A stretch of DNA of 50,527 nt, from the NCBI GenBank assembly GCA_031550925.1, contig JAVBOE010000027.1, forward strand, positions 1 through 50,527, read 5' to 3'. The notes under the pieces were generated by a model that ran no database searches, was not told the DNA's origin, and saw only the letters and a list, made by a program, of their open reading frames with translations. The DNA comes from JAIRNF01 sp031550925. Lineage in GTDB: Bacteria > Bacteroidota > Bacteroidia > Bacteroidales > UBA932. Position 1 is the stretch's first letter, and each line of letters starts with the position of its first letter. Below, piece after piece: positions 24,843-32,246 of this stretch. The translations under genes and the position numbers were made by a program.

Positions 24843-25304
24843 ATGAAGCGCTCAATCCAAATACTATTTGCATTTCTGATTTTGCTTTCTTCGTGCGGAA
24901 GCTTAAGCAATATTGATGTTGACTATGACGATGATGTTGAACTAAAATCAATAAGAGGAAGTCGAGCTATTTTTGTAATTCCAGCAACAGTCGATAATCC
25001 TACAAGCTATGCGTTGAAGGTAAAAAAAGTTGAGTTCGATATTTTTCGAAGGGGATATACGTTTGCCGCGCTAAGCCTTCCCGAAACATTAAAAATTCCC
25101 GCACACTCAAATCAACGGCAGGAGCTGCAGCTGCAAATTCACTTCAAAAACCCTTTCGCACTACTTGAGGATGATTTTGATATCGAATCGGAAGAATATA
25201 CCTTAAGCGGCTTCATAAAAGTTGGAGCTGGCTTACTCTCCAAAAAATACAAGTTCGAAGAGCTTACCTTTAATCAGCTAATCCGCAAACTTGAGAATTT
25301 ATAA
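24843..25304 (+). CDS. Lipoprotein with LEA-type-2-like domain
   Basis: A 153-residue lipoprotein; the signal MKRSIQILFAFLILLSSC ends in the lipobox LSSC (Cys18). The mature part has the beta-sandwich pattern of water-stress/LEA14-type domains: RAIFVIPATVDNPTSYALKVKKVEFDIFRRG, then LPETLKIPAHSNQRQELQLQIHFKNP. The NPTSYALKVKKVEFD stretch corresponds to the family's NPnpfglpl-x-x-x-DYxL element. Such proteins are membrane-attached and of unknown function. It is a single gene 157 bp ahead of the sigma-54 activator, which has its own promoter. Confidence 0.72.
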   Translation: MKRSIQILFAFLILLSSCGSLSNIDVDYDDDVELKSIRGSRAIFVIPATVDNPTSYALKVKKVEFDIFRRGYTFAALSLPETLKIPAHSNQRQELQLQIHFKNPFALLEDDFDIESEEYTLSGFIKVGAGLLSKKYKFEELTFNQLIRKLENL

Positions 25305-25411
25305 GCCGTATTCTGACAAACTTTCAGCAACTCCATTCCGAACTCTTAATACTCTAATATGTTTATATATAACGATATGAGAGCAATCATATTTTTTAAC
25401 GCTAAATACTT

Positions 25412-25442
25412 TTTGGGTTAATATAAAGAAGCTGTAACTTTG
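25412..25442 (+). promoter_or_regulatory. Promoter of the sigma-54 activator-lptE-secG operon
   Basis: TTTG (25412-25415), 19 bp, TAACTTTG (25435-25442): exact Bacteroidota promoter, 19 bp before the ATG at 25462. Confidence 0.8.
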
Positions 25443-25461
25443 TCAGTATTGTTATAATGAT

Positions 25462-26688
25462 ATGGACATTCAAAGCGTAAAACAACGATTCGATATAGTT
25501 GGCAACTCCGCCGGTCTAAACAGAGCGCTGGATATTGCCTGCCAAGTTGCACCAACCGATTTATCTGTTTTAATTACAGGAGAAAGCGGAACAGGTAAAG
25601 AAGCATTTCCAAAGGTAATTCATGCCTACAGCGCTCGTAAGCATGGGGCGTATATAGCCGTAAACTGCGGTGCCATTCCCGAAGGAACGATAGACTCGGA
25701 GCTGTTTGGTCACGAAAAAGGCTCTTTTACCGGAGCGCACGAAACACGTAAAGGGTACTTTGAGGTAGCCAACGGCGGTACCATTTTTTTGGACGAGGTA
25801 GCCGAGCTGCCCATTGCCACTCAGGCTAGGTTACTACGAGTGCTTGAGTCGGGAGAGTTTATTAAAGTTGGTTCATCAAGCGTGCAAAAAACAAACGTAC
25901 GTATTATCGCAGCAACCAACGTAGATCTCTCGCAGCTGATACAAAACGGGCGTTTTCGCGAAGATTTATACTATCGCTTAAACACTATACCCATACAAGT
26001 ATCTCCGTTACGCGAACGTAAAGAAGATATATACCTGCTGTTCCGTAAGTTTGCGGCCGATTTTGCCGAGAAATATCAGATGCCTGTTATATCGCTCAAT
26101 CCCGAGGCTCGCAATTTACTCGAGAACTTTTACTGGCCGGGTAACGTCCGCCAGCTCAAAAATGTTACTGAGCAACTCTCTATTATAGAAAACGAACGGG
26201 TAATAAACGCCGAAACATTAAAGCACTATTTACCGGATGTTGGTATGCAAAAGCTTCCGGCGCTATACACAGGCACGGTACATAACGATGACGGATCATT
26301 TGCTTCGGAGAGAGATCTTCTCTACAAAATTCTCTTTGATATGCGAAATGATATGAATGATCTAAAAAGAGTCGTTCATGAGCTGACAGCGGCTACAGGT
26401 CAAATTGACGGAAGACAACCGCAGTACGTAGATCAGACGCCTTATGCAGGAGTAAGAGGGACAAAAATAGTTAACCCTATAAGCATTGATCCTGTTGACG
26501 GAAACCAATCTCATATCACCGATACAGAGGAGTTTGTTGAAGAATCGCTATCTTTACAAGATCAGGAAACAGAGCTTATCCGTAAAGCGCTATCAAAGCA
26601 TAATGGTAAACGCAAGGCCGCAGCCGAAGAGCTTGGCATTTCCGAACGAACGCTTTACCGTAAAATCAAAGAATACGATATAAAATAG
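25462..26688 (+). CDS. Sigma-54-dependent transcriptional activator (PspF-like, no receiver domain)
   Basis: A 408-residue bacterial enhancer-binding protein that consists of the AAA+ domain from the start and a C-terminal Fis-type helix-turn-helix. Walker A is GESGTGKE at 40-47, the sigma-54 contact loop reads GSFTGA at 87-92 (Ser in place of the common Ala, a known natural variant), and Walker B is IFLDE at 108-112. YWPGNVRQLKN lies near 230. A variable linker (about 265-350) precedes the HTH (RKAAAEELGISERTLYRKIKEY, about 380-405). There is no receiver, PAS or GAF domain, so activity must be governed by abundance or partner proteins. It heads a run with lptE, a TPR-like gene and secG, an order I know from other Bacteroidales, which suggests envelope stress control. 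Confidence 0.93.
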   Translation: MDIQSVKQRFDIVGNSAGLNRALDIACQVAPTDLSVLITGESGTGKEAFPKVIHAYSARKHGAYIAVNCGAIPEGTIDSELFGHEKGSFTGAHETRKGYFEVANGGTIFLDEVAELPIATQARLLRVLESGEFIKVGSSSVQKTNVRIIAATNVDLSQLIQNGRFREDLYYRLNTIPIQVSPLRERKEDIYLLFRKFAADFAEKYQMPVISLNPEARNLLENFYWPGNVRQLKNVTEQLSIIENERVINAETLKHYLPDVGMQKLPALYTGTVHNDDGSFASERDLLYKILFDMRNDMNDLKRVVHELTAATGQIDGRQPQYVDQTPYAGVRGTKIVNPISIDPVDGNQSHITDTEEFVEESLSLQDQETELIRKALSKHNGKRKAAAEELGISERTLYRKIKEYDIK

Positions 26689-26698
26689 CTGAAAATAT

Positions 26699-26786
26699 GT
26701 ATCACGACACACGATACAAGCATCACGATGTATGAATTGAAGCTTAATGCTTCTTTTCGTGATACGTGATACTTGCATCGTGATAC
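26699..26786. repeat. Imperfect palindromic repeat between the activator gene and lptE
   Basis: The left part starts GTATCACGACACACGATACA, and the right part ends GATACTTGCATCGTGATAC; together they form a long imperfect inverted repeat with an inner GAAGC-5-GCTTC stem. Related single arms lie at 15118-15159 and 50413-50450. It sits inside the operon, so the mRNA would carry a long stem-loop. Confidence 0.65.
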
Positions 26787-26797
26787 TAAAACCATAT

Positions 26798-27331
26798 ATG
26801 AAAACTAAACTTTCATCAATAGCACTGCAAATTACCAAGGTATGCATTGCTGTTTTATGCCTTACAAGCACTTCTGGTTGTGGGTTTTATTCATTTACAG
26901 GTGCTTCTATTCCTGCACAAGCAACAACCTTCAGCGTTGCAAACTTTACCAATATGGCACAAGATGCAACTATGCCAGGACTTACCAATGTGCTTACCGA
27001 GGAGCTGAAAGATATATTTCTAAAGCAAACCAAGCTTAAGATGGTACAAATAGATGGCGATTTTGCTTTCGAAGGCGAAGTGCGAAGCTATATAGTTGTC
27101 CCTCAGGCAATCACTTCAAATGATGTGGCTGCAAAAGAACGGCTAACAATAACTGTAAAAATCGTATTTAAAAACAGATACGACGAATCCACAAGCTTTG
27201 ATAAAACATTCTCTCAATACGCAGAGTACCCTACCACTACCACTTTCGCAAGTGTTGAAAGTAGCTTAGTTGAGGAGATTGCAAAAAAATTGGCAGAAGA
27301 CATATTTAATGCTTCGGCAGCAAACTGGTAG
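26798..27331 (+). CDS. lptE: LPS assembly lipoprotein LptE
   Basis: A 177-residue lipoprotein of the LptE family, the partner of the outer membrane LPS translocon LptD. The signal ends in TSGC (Cys28), directly followed by GFYSFTGASIP, the typical 'CGYSFxG' start of Bacteroidota LptE. Further on, FSVANFTNMAQDATMPGLTNVLTEELKD matches the family pattern of a strand with N-x-(A/T) followed by a long helix. I use the ATG at 26798; the longer frame from 26747 begins inside the palindromic repeat. The stop is 3 bp before the next ORF, so the two are coupled. It acts at the inner face of the outer membrane. Confidence 0.9.
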   Translation: MKTKLSSIALQITKVCIAVLCLTSTSGCGFYSFTGASIPAQATTFSVANFTNMAQDATMPGLTNVLTEELKDIFLKQTKLKMVQIDGDFAFEGEVRSYIVVPQAITSNDVAAKERLTITVKIVFKNRYDESTSFDKTFSQYAEYPTTTTFASVESSLVEEIAKKLAEDIFNASAANW

Positions 27332-27334
27332 TAG

Positions 27335-28021
27335 ATGCAGCTTAACGAATTTATTCAGCTAATGCAACAAAACAGGCAACCAACAATTGATTTGCTGCCT
27401 GAGTTAGAGCTGTTAACCACAGAATACCCTTGGTTTTCTATAGCCTACCAGCTAAGACTAAAGGTATTAAAAGCATTTGATGAAGAATTATTCGCCAACC
27501 AGCTACCATTAACCGCCGTACATACCGTTAACCGCGGGCAGCTGCACCGCTATCTTTTTGTAGATAAACCACTTGTTGTTAACGAAGAAAGCGTTGACCC
27601 CATCTTCTACTATCAGCCCGACGAGGTGGACATCCCCGTTCCAGAAGAAGAAAATATATCAGTAGAAGCAAAAAACAACGAGGAGCCGACCATTCCTATA
27701 GAAATCACTATTGATTATTTTGCTTTAGATGAGGAAGCTACGGCCAAAGATGTTGCAGACAAAAACGAAGAGCTGCTAGCCAAATTCATCTCGGCAAATC
27801 CAAAAATCATTCCGCGTCAGCAAGATGAAGAGAGCAATGAGGAAATTAAGCTTGCCAATTCTACCGAAGGGATAGCCAGCGAATCGTTGGCTCAAATATA
27901 TATAGAACAGAAGCTTTATGGCAAGGCATTAGCTGTTTATAAGGAGCTAAGCTTGCAAAATCCGAAAAAAAGAGCTTACTTTGCAGCCCTTATTAAGAAG
28001 GTTAAAGAAGAAATAAAATAA
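27335..28021 (+). CDS. Conserved TPR-like protein of unknown function
   Basis: A 228-residue soluble protein found, from memory of Bacteroidales gene order, between lptE and secG. The N-terminal 75 residues are helical with LLTTEYPWFSIAYQLRLKVLKA; the middle (about 80-170) is acidic and probably flexible; the C-terminus ESLAQIYIEQKLYGKALAVYKELSLQNPKKRAYFAALI looks like one or two TPR-type helical pairs. No signal peptide or membrane segment. It starts 3 bp after lptE and ends 12 bp before secG. Its role is unknown; the setting suggests envelope biogenesis. Confidence 0.75.
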   Translation: MQLNEFIQLMQQNRQPTIDLLPELELLTTEYPWFSIAYQLRLKVLKAFDEELFANQLPLTAVHTVNRGQLHRYLFVDKPLVVNEESVDPIFYYQPDEVDIPVPEEENISVEAKNNEEPTIPIEITIDYFALDEEATAKDVADKNEELLAKFISANPKIIPRQQDEESNEEIKLANSTEGIASESLAQIYIEQKLYGKALAVYKELSLQNPKKRAYFAALIKKVKEEIK

Positions 28022-28033
28022 AACACTATAATT

Positions 28034-28453
28034 ATGTTTGTAGCTATCTGCGTTTTACTAATAATAGCCAGCATTTTGTTGGTTTTGATTGTTCTTGTAC
28101 AAAACTCTAAAGGCGGTGGCCTTGCCGCTAACTTTGCCGCGGGTAACCAAACGTTTGGTGTACGCCAAACTGCCGACTACTTAGAGAAAGCTACTTGGAC
28201 TTTAGCTATTGTTGTGCTAGTTCTTTGCTTAGTAGGAACTGTTGCTGCTCCTAGAGAAGGTGTTGCTGCTAAATCGGCCGTTCAACAACAGATGCAGAAC
28301 ACACAACCTGCAGGTTCTACCATGCCTTATCCTGTTGCACCTGCGCAAGGGCAGCCACAAAACCAAACTACTGCTCCACAAACGCAAGAGCAAACACAAA
28401 CTCCTCCTGCAACGCAACCAACACAGGAGCAACCTCAACAGCCCACAAACTAA
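28034..28453 (+). CDS. secG: Preprotein translocase subunit SecG
   Basis: A 139-residue SecG, the small accessory subunit of the SecYEG channel. Two membrane segments (about 2-22 and 52-71) flank the conserved cytoplasmic loop VQNSKGGGLAANFAAGNQTFGVRQTADYLEKATW. The 65-residue C-terminal tail is rich in Gln, Pro and Thr, longer than in E. coli SecG (110 residues in all) but normal for this phylum. It ends the operon that starts with the sigma-54 activator and is followed by a terminator before groESL. Confidence 0.93.
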   Translation: MFVAICVLLIIASILLVLIVLVQNSKGGGLAANFAAGNQTFGVRQTADYLEKATWTLAIVVLVLCLVGTVAAPREGVAAKSAVQQQMQNTQPAGSTMPYPVAPAQGQPQNQTTAPQTQEQTQTPPATQPTQEQPQQPTN

Positions 28454-28474
28454 TATTATATAGCAATAGAGTAG

Positions 28475-28506
28475 AAAGCCGATGCTGTTAGAGTATCGGC
28501 TTTTTT
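28475..28506 (+). terminator. Terminator after secG
   Basis: Stem AAAGCCGAT (28475-28483) with ATCGGCTTT (28495-28503), followed by T6 at 28501-28506. Confidence 0.87.
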
Positions 28507-28565
28507 ACTATAATACACCTGAGTTCGATTAATATATATGATATGTGTATCACGCTACTATCTTT

Positions 28566-28597
28566 TTTGTTCGTTTTGACATTTTGTCATAAATTTG
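28566..28597 (+). promoter_or_regulatory. groESL vegetative promoter with TGTCA repeats
   Basis: TTTG (28566-28569), 20 bp, TAAATTTG (28590-28597) is an exact Bacteroidota promoter. The spacer and -7 box hold an inverted repeat TGACA-TTT-TGTCA (28577-28589) and a further TGTCA at 28596-28600, a likely regulator site. Confidence 0.7.
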
Positions 28598-28643
28598 TCA
28601 TTCGCTTTGCGCCAGATTCTGAAAAAAGTGCAGTTTCTTATAC

Positions 28644-28660
28644 GTGGCACAGATTCTGAT
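28644..28660 (+). promoter_or_regulatory. Sigma-54-like element upstream of groES
   Basis: TGGCAC (28645-28650) has the -24 consensus of sigma-54 promoters; at the correct distance (GG-N10-G) stands CTGAT, a poor -12 element. A direct repeat CAGATTCTGA occurs here and at 28613-28622. Weak on its own; considered because of the nearby sigma-54 activator. Confidence 0.3.
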
Positions 28661-28714
28661 AGAATGTTTAATCATAAAAATAGAATATTATAAACTTTAA
28701 AATCAATAGTTATT

Positions 28715-28990
28715 ATGGCAGTAAAAATTAAACCATTAGCAGACAGAGTTCTGATTGAACCTAAAGAAGCTGAAGAAAAAACAGCAAGCGGAATTTATAT
28801 TCCTGATACAGCAAAAGAAAAACCACAGCGCGGAACAGTTATTGCTGTTGGTAGCGGAACAAAAGATGTTACAATGGAAGTTAAGGTAGGCGACGAGGTA
28901 CTTTACGGCAAGTATGCAGGCACCGAGCTAAACGTTGATGGCAAGGATTATTTAATGATGAAGCAATCGGATATTTTAGCAATTATCTAA
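28715..28990 (+). CDS. groES: Co-chaperonin GroES
   Basis: A 91-residue GroES (chaperonin 10), the heptameric lid of the GroEL folding chamber. The sequence has the N-terminal KIKPLADRVLIEPKEAEEKT, the mobile loop TASGIYIPDTAKEKPQRG, and the conserved GDEVLYGKYAGTELNVDGKDYLMMKQSDILAI. The length is normal for Bacteroidota. It precedes groEL by 49 bp in the usual bicistronic operon. A strong promoter with an inverted repeat lies 118-150 bp upstream. Confidence 0.98.
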   Translation: MAVKIKPLADRVLIEPKEAEEKTASGIYIPDTAKEKPQRGTVIAVGSGTKDVTMEVKVGDEVLYGKYAGTELNVDGKDYLMMKQSDILAII

Positions 28991-29039
28991 TTTATCCGGT
29001 ATTTTTATTTATACGAAACTAAAAAAATAGCATACAAAA

Positions 29040-30668
29040 ATGGCAAAAGAAATTAAATTCAATATTGATGCCCGCAACGCACTTAAGGAAGGCGTTGATG
29101 CATTGGCAAACGCAGTAAAAGTAACGCTTGGCCCAAAAGGTCGTAATGTAGTTATCGATAAAAAATTCGGCGCACCTCAGGTAACTAAAGATGGTGTAAC
29201 CGTTGCAAAAGAAATAGAGCTAGAAGATCGTAACGCCAACATGGGCGCACAAATGGTACGCGAAGTAGCATCTAAAACCGCAGACGATGCAGGTGATGGT
29301 ACAACCACAGCAACCGTTTTGGCACAGGCTATTATCAACGTAGGCTTAAAGAACGTTGCAGCCGGTGCTAACCCTATGGATTTAAAGCGTGGTATCGATA
29401 AAGCTGTTGCAGCCGTTGTTGAAGAGCTTAAGAAGCACAGCAGTCCCGTAGGCGACGATATTACCAAAATAGAGCAAGTTGCTACCATATCGGCTAACAA
29501 CGATAGCACCATTGGTAAGCTTATTGCCGAAGCTATGGCTAAGGTAAAAAAAGATGGCGTTATTACTGTTGAAGAAGCTAAGGGAACCGATACAACCGTT
29601 GAAGTTGTTGAAGGTATGCAGTTCGACCGTGGTTACATTTCTCCTTACTTCATGACCGATACCGAGAAGATGGAAGCGGTTCTTGACAACCCATTCATTC
29701 TTCTTACCGATAAGAAGGTTTCTACTATGAAAGATCTTCTTCCGGTTCTTGAGCCGGTAGCTCAAAGCGGTCGTGCATTGCTTATCATTGCAGAAGATGT
29801 AGATGGCGAAGCTCTTGCAACCCTTGTTGTAAACAAGCTACGCGGTTCGTTGAAGATTGCTGCTGTTAAGGCTCCGGGCTTTGGCGACCGTCGTAAAGAA
29901 ATGCTTGAAGATATTGCTATTCTTACAGGAGGTACAGTTATTTCAGAAGAAAAAGGTTTCAGACTAGACGCTGCAACCCTTGATATGCTTGGCAACTGTG
30001 AGAAGATTACCATAGATAAAGAAAATACAACTATCGTAAACGGCGTTGGTAATAAGGAAAACATCAACAACCGTATTGGTCAGATTCGTAAACAAATGGA
30101 GACTACTACATCTGATTACGACCGTGAAAAGCTGCAAGAACGTCTTGCTAAGCTAGCCGGTGGTGTTGCTGTTCTTTACATTGGTGCTCCTACCGAAGTT
30201 GAGATGAAGGAAAAGAAAGACCGCGTTGACGATGCACTTAGCGCAACTCGTGCTGCTGTTGAAGAAGGATTTGTACCAGGTGGCGGTGTTGCATACATCC
30301 GTGCCATTGCTGCTTTAGATAAGCTGCAAGGTGATAACGCAGACGAAACAACAGGTGTCGAAATCGTTAAGCGTGCTATCGAAGAGCCTCTTCGCCAGAT
30401 TGTAGAAAACGCCGGAATCGAAGGTTCTATCGTTGTTCAGAAAGTAAAGGAAGGTAAGAACGACTTCGGCTATAACGCTCGCACAGATAAATACGAAAAC
30501 CTATTTGATGCAGGTGTTATCGATCCTACTAAGGTTGCCCGCGTTGCGTTAGAGAACGCTGCTTCTATTGCAGGTATGCTGCTAACTACCGAGTGTATCT
30601 TGGTTGACAAGAAAGAAGACAACCCAATGCCTGCAATGCCGGGCGGCGGAATGGGAGGCATGATGTAA
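29040..30668 (+). CDS. groEL: Chaperonin GroEL
   Basis: A 542-residue chaperonin 60. Nearly every conserved block is present: KVTLGPKGRNVVIDKKFGAP, DGVTVAKEIELED, the ATP-binding DAGDGTTTATVLAQ, the signature AAVEEGFVPGGGVA (GroEL family signature), and the C-terminal PMPAMPGGGMGGMM tail that reaches into the cavity. It forms the tetradecameric folding chamber with GroES in the cytoplasm. It ends the groESL operon before the terminator at 30701-30730. Several long antisense frames across it are codon artefacts. Confidence 0.98.
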   Translation: MAKEIKFNIDARNALKEGVDALANAVKVTLGPKGRNVVIDKKFGAPQVTKDGVTVAKEIELEDRNANMGAQMVREVASKTADDAGDGTTTATVLAQAIINVGLKNVAAGANPMDLKRGIDKAVAAVVEELKKHSSPVGDDITKIEQVATISANNDSTIGKLIAEAMAKVKKDGVITVEEAKGTDTTVEVVEGMQFDRGYISPYFMTDTEKMEAVLDNPFILLTDKKVSTMKDLLPVLEPVAQSGRALLIIAEDVDGEALATLVVNKLRGSLKIAAVKAPGFGDRRKEMLEDIAILTGGTVISEEKGFRLDAATLDMLGNCEKITIDKENTTIVNGVGNKENINNRIGQIRKQMETTTSDYDREKLQERLAKLAGGVAVLYIGAPTEVEMKEKKDRVDDALSATRAAVEEGFVPGGGVAYIRAIAALDKLQGDNADETTGVEIVKRAIEEPLRQIVENAGIEGSIVVQKVKEGKNDFGYNARTDKYENLFDAGVIDPTKVARVALENAASIAGMLLTTECILVDKKEDNPMPAMPGGGMGGMM

Positions 30669-30700
30669 AAACATTCTTACCCCAATATATTTTCACACAG

Positions 30701-30730
30701 AGCAGCTCAGAAACGGGCTGCTTTGTTTTT
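30701..30730 (+). terminator. Terminator after groEL
   Basis: Stem AGCAGC (30701-30706) with GCTGCT (30717-30722), extended by weaker pairs, followed by a T-rich run TTTGTTTTTT. Confidence 0.8.
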
Positions 30731-30739
30731 TATTTGCGA

Positions 30740-30756
30740 TTGGCATAGTAATTGTA
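30740..30756 (+). promoter_or_regulatory. Candidate sigma-54 promoter of the DUF6438 lipoprotein gene
   Basis: TTGGCATAGTAATTGTA fits the -24/-12 layout (TGGCA, then TTG with GG-N10-G spacing; the final C of the -12 GC is T). The ATG follows 34 bp later. No TTTG-TAnnTTTG promoter is evident here. Confidence 0.4.
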
Positions 30757-30789
30757 AGCTCTCTAGAGTACACTCTTAACACACAATCT

Positions 30790-31959
30790 ATGAAGACTTC
30801 TACGCTCCTACTTTTTGCGCTGCTATCAGCCTCTCTTATTTCTTGTAAACATGATAAAACAGAAGAATACAAACAGCTGATTTTAGGTGATTGGAGAGAG
30901 TGTAGAGAAGAACCAGAATATGAACTAACAATTGATGGGGATACAATCCCCCTTCCTCCTGAATATTTCGACTTTCGAGCAAGGGGCTATAGTTTTGAAC
31001 CCAAGGGAGTTCTACATTATAAACAAGGGGCTTTCAGATTTCCCGAGCAACAAGATATAGAATGTATAAGTAATACAGAATATCTTGGTACAAAAAGTGA
31101 GTATCTAATTGAGAATGACAGTCTAAAAACATTAATGCTAAGCAACGGAAAATGGAAGAATGCCAGAATTGTTGATATAGCCAACGATACCCTAACTCTA
31201 TCTTTTGATAATGACAGTATATTAAGAAAGTTCACAAGATGTAAATATGAGAATAATGATACATTAACTTTTGATAGAATAGTTATTTCCTCATCAGGGT
31301 GTTATGGCTATTGTCCAAGCAATAGCATAATGATATGCAAAAATGGTAATGTTGTATATAATGGCATTTGTCATAATTCTATAAATGGATTGTTCTCTTC
31401 GGGTATTGATAAAGAGTTATACTCTTTTATTGAAAATAACTTTAAAAAAGCGAGTATTAAACAGCTAAAAAATAGCTATTATGCAAATTGGACAGATGAT
31501 GAAGAAATATCAGTATCATTTATTAAGGATAACAAAATATATAAGACAATACAAGATTACGGACATCAATCGCCTATCGAGTTTCAATGGGCTTATAACT
31601 CTACAAGTTACCTATACCAGCACCTAAAACTTGATACTCTGCCTACACCCATTGATCTATCACAGGTAACGAGAATGATCGCATTTCATGATACAGATAA
31701 CAAAAGCTTAATACTAAAAGATTCTGAGAGTTTCTATCTAAAAAACTTGCTTTTTGAAGCGGAAGTATATAAGAAAGAATTTATCTCTCTGTATAGCATG
31801 ACAACTTTTTTCAATCAGCTGCCAATAGTTACAGATGGTCAGTACTACAAGATATCTCTTAAAGATGGTTCTACCATTACCTTAGACATTGGTCACAACT
31901 TTATTCTCGGGAATAACTTGCAAGATAAATTTGAAAAAATAGAAAAATATAGTGATTAA
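30790..31959 (+). CDS. Lipoprotein with DUF6438 domain
   Basis: A 389-residue lipoprotein with the lipobox LISC (Cys19). The centre holds FDRIVISSSGCYGYCPSNSIMICKNGNVVYNG (about 159-190), which is the core of the DUF6438 domain: two close cysteines in GCYGxCP followed by a strand-turn with G-x-V-x-Y-x-G. The two cysteines may form a disulfide in the periplasm. The N-terminal part (20-150) may be a lipocalin-like beta domain, judged from the pattern GDWR...YSFEPKGVLHY. Function unknown; anchored in the inner or outer membrane. The base composition is slightly more AT-rich than its neighbours. It is monocistronic. Confidence 0.75.
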   Translation: MKTSTLLLFALLSASLISCKHDKTEEYKQLILGDWRECREEPEYELTIDGDTIPLPPEYFDFRARGYSFEPKGVLHYKQGAFRFPEQQDIECISNTEYLGTKSEYLIENDSLKTLMLSNGKWKNARIVDIANDTLTLSFDNDSILRKFTRCKYENNDTLTFDRIVISSSGCYGYCPSNSIMICKNGNVVYNGICHNSINGLFSSGIDKELYSFIENNFKKASIKQLKNSYYANWTDDEEISVSFIKDNKIYKTIQDYGHQSPIEFQWAYNSTSYLYQHLKLDTLPTPIDLSQVTRMIAFHDTDNKSLILKDSESFYLKNLLFEAEVYKKEFISLYSMTTFFNQLPIVTDGQYYKISLKDGSTITLDIGHNFILGNNLQDKFEKIEKYSD

Positions 31960-32246
31960 GTTTGTCGTTTAATCATTTGTAAATCTACGCCTAGCATTTA
32001 TGCTCATCTCTTTTTAAGAGAAAAATAACGATGTTTTTGCTAGCTATAGCTTTAAACATAAAATCAATTTTTCCTTTCAGAATTAAATGAAGCTATAAAT
32101 CCAACTTCAATAATTTATCCTTTCGTTTAGTATCATCAAGCATTCTGTAACTTTTACAAGTTTATAGATAATGGTTAACATTGCTCCCTTATTGCTAAAA
32201 TGGGGTAATAGGTGCTCCGTTTTGCTTAACCAAAATCAGCAGTAAT
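31960..32246. other. Intergenic region without a clear feature
   Basis: These 287 bp are AT-rich. I see a palindrome AGCTATAGCT near 32042-32051 and a near match to the -7 box (TAACTTTT near 32148), but no convincing promoter, terminator or small ORF for the acyl-CoA synthetase gene downstream. Confidence 0.4.

Noticed and set aside
25722..25740. GSFTGA instead of GAFTGA in the sigma-54 activator, considered as a sign of loss of sigma-54 contact
   Set aside because: Ser at this position is a known natural variant in active enhancer-binding proteins.
26747..26797. 17-residue extension of LptE
   Set aside because: It begins within the palindromic repeat and destroys the lipoprotein signal layout.
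28715..28990. CIRCE element for HrcA upstream of groES
   Set aside because: No TTAGCACTC-N9-GAGTGCTAA sequence is present in 28454-28714.
29382..29765. A 127-residue antisense frame in groEL
   Set aside because: Antisense to highly conserved groEL codons, without recognisable domain or promoter.
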